From contig JAEUSS010000475.1 of the NCBI GenBank assembly GCA_016788685.1, positions 1-13,586 on the forward strand: 13,586 bases of DNA, read 5' to 3'. Every line of letters begins with the position of its first letter. Positions within the stretch are counted from its first letter, which is position 1. The position numbers and the translations under genes were made by a program. This stretch comes from Prolixibacteraceae bacterium (GTDB lineage: Bacteria > Bacteroidota > Bacteroidia > Bacteroidales > Prolixibacteraceae). The notes under the pieces are model-generated. The model worked only from the letters and a program-made list of their open reading frames with translations. It ran no database searches and was not told the origin of the DNA. Below are positions 8,355-13,586 of this stretch, piece after piece.

Positions 8355-9743
8355 ATGATAATTAAACAAAAAACATTAGCCAAAGAATTTTCAATCAGCG
8401 GGAAAGGTTTACACACCAACTGCCTGGTTAAAATGACTTTTAAACCGGCTCCGATCAATCACGGATTTAAATTTCAACGCATTGATCTGGATGATAAACC
8501 GGTCATTCCGGCAAGCGCCGAATACGTTGTAGATACTTCCAGAGGAACCGTACTCGGGATTAACGGCGCCAAAATCAGCACGCTGGAACACAGCCTGGCC
8601 GCATTGACCGGCATGGACCTGGATAACGTCCTGATTGAAATCGACAACGAAGAAGTTCCGATTCTGGACGGAAGTGCCCGCTTTTTTGTCGAGGCTATCG
8701 AAAAAGCTGGAATTGTTGAACAGGAAGCCGAACGCGAATTCTTCGTGGTAACCGAAAAAATCGTTTACAAAAACGAAAAAACAGGCTCCGAAATCATCGC
8801 CCTGCCCGATAACGATTACAACCTGAATATTTTAATTTCGTTCAACTCTTCGGTCCTGAACAACCAGTTCGCTTCGTTAAACTCACTGAGCGACTTTAAA
8901 ACCGAAATTGCCAACTGCCGCACCTTTGTTTTTCTTCACGAACTGGAGTTCCTGCTGAAAAACAACCTGGTTAAAGGTGGCGATCTGGACAGCGCGATCG
9001 TGATCATGGACCGCCCGGTTTCTCAGGAAGAACTCGACCGGATTGCCGACTTGTTTAACCACAAGCGGGTTGAAGTTAAATCGCAGGGAATACTGAACAA
9101 TGTTGACCTGCAATACGACAATGAGTGCGCCCGTCATAAACTCCTCGATGTTATCGGCGACCTGGCACTGGCCGGAAAGCGGATAAAAGGCCGCATCATT
9201 GCAACCAAACCCGGACACCATGCCAATACCGAATTTGCCCGAATGATTATGAAGGCAATTCAAAAAGAACATGTGAAAGATAAAATCCCGGTATACAACC
9301 CCAATGCCCCGGTGTTGATGGACATCAACAAAATCAAAGAACTTCTTCCTCACCGGTTCCCTTTCCTGATGGTTGATAAAATCATCGATATTCAGGAAAA
9401 CTTTATCGTTGGAGTTAAAAATGTAACCGTAAACGAACCTTTCTTTCAAGGCCATTTCCCCGAAGAACCTGTTATGCCCGGAGTTTTGCTGGTTGAAGGA
9501 ATGGCTCAGGCCGGTGGTATCTTTGTCCTTCGGACCATGGAAGGAAAATTCTCGACTTATTTTATGAAGATCGATAATGTCAAATTCCGGAAAAAAGTGG
9601 TCCCGGGCGACACCGTGATCTTCAAAATTACCCTTACTTCGCCTATCCGCAGGGGCATTGCCGAAATGCACGGCCTGTGCTACGTGGGTGATTCGGTTGT
9701 TGCCGAAGGCGATTACATGGCTCAGATAGTGAAAGTAAATTAA
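8355..9743 (+). CDS. lpxC-fabZ: Bifunctional LpxC-FabZ: UDP-3-O-acyl-GlcNAc deacetylase / 3-hydroxyacyl-ACP dehydratase
   Basis: This 462-aa protein joins two enzymes. Residues about 1-310 are LpxC, the zinc deacetylase that commits UDP-3-O-acyl-GlcNAc to lipid [10 protein letters not shown] carries Glu78-His79, [11 protein letters not shown] carries His261 and Asp265, and [10 protein letters not shown] carries the catalytic His at 288/289. Residues about 320-462 are FabZ, which dehydrates 3-hydroxyacyl-ACP in fatty acid elongation: [11 protein letters not shown] with His333 and [13 protein letters not shown] with Glu381 are the catalytic pair. All key residues of both are present. This fusion is known and common in Bacteroidota. 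It places two enzymes that draw on the same 3-hydroxyacyl-ACP pool in one polypeptide. I prefer the ATG at 8355 over an in-frame TTG at 8343 immediately after the lpxD stop. lpxA follows after 18 bases. Confidence 0.95.
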   Translation: MIIKQKTLAKEFSISGKGLHTNCLVKMTFKPAPINHGFKFQRIDLDDKPVIPASAEYVVDTSRGTVLGINGAKISTLEHSLAALTGMDLDNVLIEIDNEEVPILDGSARFFVEAIEKAGIVEQEAEREFFVVTEKIVYKNEKTGSEIIALPDNDYNLNILISFNSSVLNNQFASLNSLSDFKTEIANCRTFVFLHELEFLLKNNLVKGGDLDSAIVIMDRPVSQEELDRIADLFNHKRVEVKSQGILNNVDLQYDNECARHKLLDVIGDLALAGKRIKGRIIATKPGHHANTEFARMIMKAIQKEHVKDKIPVYNPNAPVLMDINKIKELLPHRFPFLMVDKIIDIQENFIVGVKNVTVNEPFFQGHFPEEPVMPGVLLVEGMAQAGGIFVLRTMEGKFSTYFMKIDNVKFRKKVVPGDTVIFKITLTSPIRRGIAEMHGLCYVGDSVVAEGDYMAQIVKVN

Positions 9744-9761
9744 AACAGAAAATAGCAGAAA

Positions 9762-10544
9762 ATGAAACAACCATTAGCTTACGTACACCCCGAAGCAAAT
9801 ATTGCTGACAACGTAGTTATTGAACCTTTTGTATCGATTGACAAAGATGTGATTATCGGCGAAGGAACCCGAATCGGTTCGAGCGTAACTATCATGCCGG
9901 GAGTTCGCATTGGTAAAAACTGCCGGATTTTCCCCGGAGCAGTGATTGGCGCTGCACCTCAGGATCTGAAATTCAAGGGCGAATATACTACCGTTGAAAT
10001 CGGTGATAATACAACCATCCGCGAATTTGTAACCATTAACCGTGGTACCATAGCTAAAGGGAAAACCGTGGTAGGTAATAACTGCCTGCTGATGGCTTAC
10101 GTACATGTGGCTCACGACTGTGTGGTCGGAAACGACGTCATCCTGGTGAACAACGTTCAGCTGGCCGGTGAAGTGGTGATCGACGACTACGCGATCCTGG
10201 GCGGAATGACGGCCGTGCACCAGTTTGTACATGTCGGCTCACACGTAATGGTTTCAGGCGGTTCACTCGTGCGGAAAGATATTCCTCCGTTCATTAAAGC
10301 CGGCCGCGAACCGTTATCTTACGTTGGAATCAACTCCATCGGACTGAGACGCCGCAATTTCAACAACGAAAAAATCCGCGAGGTTCAGGAAATATACCGT
10401 TACATCTACCAGAAAGGACTGAACATCTCTCAGGCTGTCGAAATCATTGAAGCCGAAATGCCTGCTTCAACCGAACGCGACGAAGTGCTGCTGTTTATCA
10501 AAGACTCGAAACGCGGAATTATTCGCGGTTATTTACCCGATTAA
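9762..10544 (+). CDS. lpxA: UDP-GlcNAc O-acyltransferase LpxA
   Basis: This 260-aa enzyme performs the first step of lipid A synthesis, moving a 3-hydroxyacyl chain from ACP to the 3-OH of UDP-GlcNAc. Hexapeptide repeats run from about residue 8 to 180. PQDLKFKGEYTTVEIGD (66-82) is a family signature, and MAYVHVAHDCVVGN places the catalytic His at 118 (E. coli His125). A helical C-terminal domain (about 190-260) begins with SIGLRRRNF. From this His onward the protein aligns with E. coli LpxA without gaps through HVMVSGG, putting Gly166 at the acyl-length 'ruler' position Gly173, with Ser165 in place of Gly172. A glycine there goes with longer chains in E. coli; the real chain length here is not determined. 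It is the last gene of the run before a terminator. Confidence 0.96.
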   Translation: MKQPLAYVHPEANIADNVVIEPFVSIDKDVIIGEGTRIGSSVTIMPGVRIGKNCRIFPGAVIGAAPQDLKFKGEYTTVEIGDNTTIREFVTINRGTIAKGKTVVGNNCLLMAYVHVAHDCVVGNDVILVNNVQLAGEVVIDDYAILGGMTAVHQFVHVGSHVMVSGGSLVRKDIPPFIKAGREPLSYVGINSIGLRRRNFNNEKIREVQEIYRYIYQKGLNISQAVEIIEAEMPASTERDEVLLFIKDSKRGIIRGYLPD

Positions 10545-10568
10545 TTCTCCGGAATAATAAACTCATTG

Positions 10569-10602
10569 AAAAGCTCTGAATCACATTCAGGGCTTTTTTT
10601 TT
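10569..10602 (+). terminator. Intrinsic terminator of the lpx operon
   Basis: AAAAGCTCTGAAT pairs with ATTCAGGGCTTTT (one G-U pair) across a CAC loop, followed by further T residues to 10602. It begins about 25 bases after the lpxA stop. Confidence 0.92.
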
Positions 10603-10784
10603 GACCAACTTACAACTCATCACGTCATTCAAAAAAAATAGTCCGGACATAAACCAGTCCTTTTTCTCCGGCCTCCCGCTGTATTTGTTCGCCACCCCGT
10701 TCACTTTTAACAGGTGACCGCAGAAACGATTCGCCGCCCGGCAGATTCGGCTCACTAGTCAGATGATCCGTTCCGCTACATAGC

Positions 10785-10817
10785 CGAAAAGAACCACCTG
10801 ACAGATGGTTCTTTTCG
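10785..10817. terminator. Perfect 12-bp hairpin, possible bidirectional terminator
   Basis: CGAAAAGAACCA (10785-10796) and TGGTTCTTTTCG (10806-10817) pair perfectly across a nine-base loop. The stem has A-runs on one side and T-runs on the other, as in bidirectional terminators, but the U-tract lies within the stem and ends in CG, so function is uncertain. The right arm overlaps the inverted 21-bp unit. Confidence 0.4.
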
Positions 10818-10996
10818 CCACTTAGAAGCAATCTTTGAGGGTCGAAAATTGCTTCTGGGTGGTGTAAAACTGCATCTAAGTAGTGTAAAACTGCATCTAA
10901 GTGATGTAAGATTGCTGCGGTGCGGCGGAAATTTGCATCTGTGCGACGAAGGATTGCATCTGTGCGATGAAGGATTGCATCTAAGCTGTGTGCCCT
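10810..10996. repeat. Degenerate 21-bp tandem repeat array
   Basis: Seven head-to-tail units with an exact 21-base period start at 10850, 10871, 10892, 10913, 10934, 10955 and 10976. Most begin TGCATCT. Units 1-3 continue with (A/G)(A/G)GTRRTGTAA and units 5-6 with GTGCGAYGAAGGAT. Units 5 and 6 differ at one base; unit 4 and the last unit are degenerate. An inverted copy (about 15 of 21 matches) lies at 10830-10810, and 10829-10849, in the same phase, is a very diverged unit. There are no unique spacers, so it is not a CRISPR array. Confidence 0.8.
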
Positions 10997-11110
10997 GAAG
11001 TCTGTTTCGTAAACTGTGCCCTATGGGCTCACGCCGATGTTCAAAAACAAATCGGGGATTGTTTCACGGCATTTTATTCCGTTCACCATAATGCTCTGAT
11101 GATTGCATAC

Positions 11111-11140
11111 CGTCATCGCGAGCGTAGCGTGGCGATCTGC
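11111..11140. repeat. REP-like palindromic intergenic element
   Basis: The element reads GTCATCGCGAG...GGCGATCTG, with ATCGC (11115-11119) pairing with GCGAT (11132-11136). A second short inverted pair, GGCGAT (11131-11136) with ATCGCC (11153-11158), overlaps it. The form resembles a dispersed repeat, GTCATTGCGAG...GCAATC, that I recall from many genomes. That identification is from memory and untested. Confidence 0.4.
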
Positions 11141-11211
11141 CGGATTATTGTCATCGCCGCATGATGCCCCGTTCTTTGAGAGGGCGACCCGCAACAACAA
11201 AACTCCAAAAT

Positions 11212-11255
11212 AAAAAGAGCAGATCCCGATTTTTCAATCAGCATCTGCCCTTTTT
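11212..11255 (-). terminator. Intrinsic terminator of the rhamnosidase gene
   Basis: AAAAAGAGCAGAT (11212-11224) pairs with ATCTGCCCTTTTT (11243-11255) with one mismatch and an 18-base loop. On the minus strand it is followed by UUUUUAUUUU. It begins 45 bases after the stop at 11301. Confidence 0.7.
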
Positions 11256-11280
11256 GAATCCGCAAACAAGTTATCAGTTT

Positions 11281-11295
11281 GTCCGCGTAGCGAAC
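11281..11295. repeat. Short hairpin beside the rhamnosidase stop
   Basis: GTCCGC and GCGAAC pair (one G-U pair on the minus-strand RNA) across a three-base loop, five bases after the rhamnosidase stop codon. It shares the core GCGTAGCG with the element at 11111-11140. Confidence 0.3.
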
Positions 11296-11300
11296 ATTTT

Positions 11301-13583
11301 CTATTTCACCGGATACCTGAATTGATAACTTCCGGAGCCAACCTGAAGCGAGCTGCCTTTTCCGGCGGCTTTTACGGTTGATTTTACCGAAGCCGGCAAT
11401 GCCTGCCCGTTCATCGTCAGCACATCAGCCGAAGCTACCGGCAAGGTCACCGTTGCTGTGGTGTTAGCCGGAACCACAATGTCGTAAACCAGCTCCGTTC
11501 CTTCCATTTTCCAGGCAGATTTAATTTTTCCGTACATCGAATGGAATTCGGCACTGGCATTGGTCAGGCCTCCTCCGGGGTGAGGAGCAAACAAAATGTG
11601 TTTGTATCCGGGCTGCTTCGCATCGATGTCCATTCCGGCCACATAATGGTACAACCATTCGCCGATGGCGCCATACGCATAATGGTTAAAGCTGTTCATA
11701 CCGACATCCTGGAATGAGCCGTCGGGTTTTTGTCCGTCCCAGCGCTCCCAGATGGTAGTCGCCCCCTGCGTAACGGGATATAACCACGACGGGTAATTTT
11801 TACGGTTCAGCAGCATGAAGGCCAGATCGTCGTAACCATGTGCCGACAAGGTTTTGCAAAGCAGCGGAGTGCCGACAAAGCCTGTGGTGAGGTGGCCCAT
11901 CTTTTTCACATCGGCAGCCAGGAAAGCGGCCGCTTTCGGGACTAAATCTTCAGGAAGCAGGTCGAATGCCAATGCCACCGAATAGGCCGTTTGCGTATGC
12001 GAAACCAGTCGTCCGGTTGAGGTTACAAAATCTTTGACGAATGCCTTTTTAATGTTCTCCGAAAGCTGGGCATAGGTTTTGGCATCTTCAGTTTGCCCGA
12101 TAATGGCCGCAACTTTAGCCAGCAATCCGGCCGAATACGAATAATAAGCCGTTGCAATCAGGTCTTTTTCGGTTGTTGCACCGGTATAATCCGAGCGGTT
12201 GGAGGCAAAAGCGAGCCAATCGCCGTAATGCGTATCGCCGAGCCAGAGCAGTTTGTCGCCGGCGCGGTCTTTCATGTAATTCACCCAGGCTTTCATCGAA
12301 GGATACTGAACTTCGAGGATTCGTTTGTCGCCATACACCAGGTAAGTGGTCCAGGGGACAATCACCGAAGCGTCGGCCCAGGCGGTTGATCCGCCGCCGC
12401 CTTTCAGGACATCAGGAATCACGTGGGGAACCAGTCCGTTGGGCAGCTGATCGGCAGCCACATCGCGCATCCATTTGGTGTAAAACGGCGCCACATCGAA
12501 GTTGAAGGCAGCGGTCATGCTGAATACCTGGGCGTCGCCGGTCCAGCCCAGGCGCTCGTCGCGCTGCGGGCAATCGGTCGGAACATCGAGGAAATTACCC
12601 TTCTGGCCCCATTGAATGTTGTGCTGAAGCTGGTTAATCAGCGGCTCGGAGCAGGAGAACGATCCGGTTGGGTTCATATCCGAATGGATAACCACGCCGG
12701 TAATCTGATCGAGTGAGGGCTGAGCCGGGAAGCCTTCAACCATCACAAACCGGAAGCCGTGGAAAGTAAAATGCGGTTCGTAAACTTCCTCGCCTTCGCC
12801 TTTCAGGATGTAGACATCGGTACATTTGGCGCTGCGCAGGTTGGCTGTATAAAAGTTGCCCTCTTTGTCGAGCACTTCGGCAAACTTTAAGGTAACCTGA
12901 TCACCGGCTTTACCCTTCACTTTCAGGCGTACCCATCCGACCATGTTTTGTCCCATGTCGAAAACCGTTTCGCCTTTCGGCGTGGTGATCAGTTTCACGG
13001 GTTTAATTTCTTCGACAGCCTTCACCACTGAACCTTGCGGAGCGACCAGGTTTTCTTTCGAGTGACTGGCCACTGCAGCTTTTTCCCAGTTGCTGTCGTT
13101 AAATCCGGCCGTTGACCAGCCCGGCATTTCTTTGCGGGCGTCGTAAGTTTCGCCGTTGTAAATATCCGAGAAGCGAATCGGGCCGGTAGTTGCTTTCCAC
13201 GAGTCGTCGGTTCCGATCAGTTCGGTAGTGCCATCGGTGTAAGTAATCTGCAACTGAGCCAGCAAGGCAATTTTGCTTCCGTAATAGCCGTTCTGGCTGC
13301 TCCATCCGATGTTGCCCCGGTACCATCCGTCGCCAACAATTGCGGCGAGGGAGTTTTTGGCCTGAAGCATGGAAGTTACGTCGTAAGTCTGGTATTGTGT
13401 CCGTTTGTTATAGCTGGTCCAACCGGGCGTAAACAAATCGGTGCTGACTTTTTTACCGTTCAGGAACAACTGATACAAACCCAACGAAGTGACATACACC
13501 CGTGCCGACTGAACCTGTTTCGCCGGAGCAAATTCTTTCCGGAAATACTGACTTGGTTTGGAGCCTTTTACATCAGGTTCAGA
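11301..13583 (-). CDS. Alpha-L-rhamnosidase, GH78 family (5' end missing or interrupted)
   Basis: The frame gives 760 residues of a GH78 enzyme, which releases terminal alpha-L-rhamnose from plant or microbial polysaccharides and glycosides. Numbering from the GTG at 13499: a Bac_rhamnosid_N-type domain (about 1-160, YVTSLGLYQLFLNGKKV), a beta-sandwich domain (about 170-260, VFDMGQNMVGWVRLKVKG), an (alpha/alpha)6 barrel (about 275-620) with DCPQRDERLGWTGD (309-322, Glu315 the likely general acid) and TTIWERWDG (Glu585 the likely base), and a C-terminal beta domain. Coding similarity continues upstream of that GTG (SEPDVKGSKPSQYFRKEF), but the codon at 13586-13584 is TGA in frame. The signal peptide and N-terminal Ig-like domain usual in Bacteroidota members are therefore either beyond an interruption or lost. 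No in-frame ATG lies between the TGA and 13499. It ends at TAG and has its own terminator. Confidence 0.88.
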   Translation of the reverse strand, partial: SEPDVKGSKPSQYFRKEFAPAKQVQSARVYVTSLGLYQLFLNGKKVSTDLFTPGWTSYNKRTQYQTYDVTSMLQAKNSLAAIVGDGWYRGNIGWSSQNGYYGSKIALLAQLQITYTDGTTELIGTDDSWKATTGPIRFSDIYNGETYDARKEMPGWSTAGFNDSNWEKAAVASHSKENLVAPQGSVVKAVEEIKPVKLITTPKGETVFDMGQNMVGWVRLKVKGKAGDQVTLKFAEVLDKEGNFYTANLRSAKCTDVYILKGEGEEVYEPHFTFHGFRFVMVEGFPAQPSLDQITGVVIHSDMNPTGSFSCSEPLINQLQHNIQWGQKGNFLDVPTDCPQRDERLGWTGDAQVFSMTAAFNFDVAPFYTKWMRDVAADQLPNGLVPHVIPDVLKGGGGSTAWADASVIVPWTTYLVYGDKRILEVQYPSMKAWVNYMKDRAGDKLLWLGDTHYGDWLAFASNRSDYTGATTEKDLIATAYYSYSAGLLAKVAAIIGQTEDAKTYAQLSENIKKAFVKDFVTSTGRLVSHTQTAYSVALAFDLLPEDLVPKAAAFLAADVKKMGHLTTGFVGTPLLCKTLSAHGYDDLAFMLLNRKNYPSWLYPVTQGATTIWERWDGQKPDGSFQDVGMNSFNHYAYGAIGEWLYHYVAGMDIDAKQPGYKHILFAPHPGGGLTNASAEFHSMYGKIKSAWKMEGTELVYDIVVPANTTATVTLPVASADVLTMNGQALPASVKSTVKAAGKGSSLQVGSGSYQFRYPVK

Positions 13584-13586
13584 TCA

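Larger units (their letters stand above)
10603..11300. other. Intergenic region without a supported gene
   Basis: About 700 bases lie between the lpx terminator and the rhamnosidase stop. 10603-10784 holds nothing I recognise. 10785-10817 is a perfect hairpin, 10810-10996 a 21-bp repeat array, 11111-11140 a REP-like element, and 11212-11255 the rhamnosidase terminator. Short open frames occur on both strands, but none has a convincing start or a recognisable product. Confidence 0.7.

Noticed and set aside
8883..9770. Long antisense open frame (295 codons) opposite lpxC-fabZ
   Set aside because: It lies wholly opposite a conserved gene, its translation matches no family I know, and it is explained by the codon bias of the sense strand.
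10625..10831. Minus-strand open frame in the intergenic region (68 codons or longer)
   Set aside because: It needs a TTG start inside a repeat, continues upstream only because the 21-bp array lacks stops, and its product resembles nothing known.
10850..10996. CRISPR array
   Set aside because: The units are 21 bases and directly adjacent, with no unique spacers, and no cas genes are present.

Overview
The window looks like a core chromosomal segment from a member of the Bacteroidota, probably Bacteroidales or Marinilabiliales (for example Prolixibacteraceae-like). The reasons are the lpxD - lpxC/fabZ fusion - lpxA order, the compact NusA, the long charged N-terminus of IF-2, the lack of clear Shine-Dalgarno sequences, and several matches to the Bacteroidota promoter form TTTG-N19-TAnnTTTG. 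The genus is an inference; nothing here fixes it.

Layout: (1) 1-119, minus: 5' end of tsaE (tRNA t6A synthesis), cut by the window edge and divergent from gcvH. (2) 247-627, plus: gcvH, lipoyl carrier of the glycine cleavage system, followed by a strong hairpin terminator. (3) 850-5788, minus: rimP-nusA-infB, a ribosome maturation / transcription elongation / translation initiation operon. It is read from a near-consensus promoter at 5881-5851 and ends at its own terminator facing that of gcvH. The promoter overlaps a perfect 12-bp palindrome, and the short leader carries a hairpin. (4) 6009-10544, plus: an HD-domain phosphohydrolase with a TTG start, then lpxD, a bifunctional lpxC-fabZ and lpxA. 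lpxD has its own promoter overlapping the end of the HD gene, and the run ends at a terminator after lpxA. The lpx genes supply the acyl-transfer and deacetylation steps at the start of lipid A synthesis; lpxB is not here. (5) 10545-11300: about 750 bases without a supported gene, holding a degenerate 21-bp tandem array with an inverted outlying unit, hairpins and a REP-like element. (6) 11301-13583, minus: the C-terminal three quarters or so of a GH78 alpha-L-rhamnosidase. Its coding frame meets an in-frame TGA in the last codon of the window, so the gene may be broken.

Most of the window is conserved housekeeping sequence. I found no defence system, CRISPR array, prophage or transposon. The parts most worth a second look are the 21-bp array (10810-10996), the palindrome over the rimP promoter with the leader hairpin below it, and the possible nonsense mutation in the rhamnosidase.
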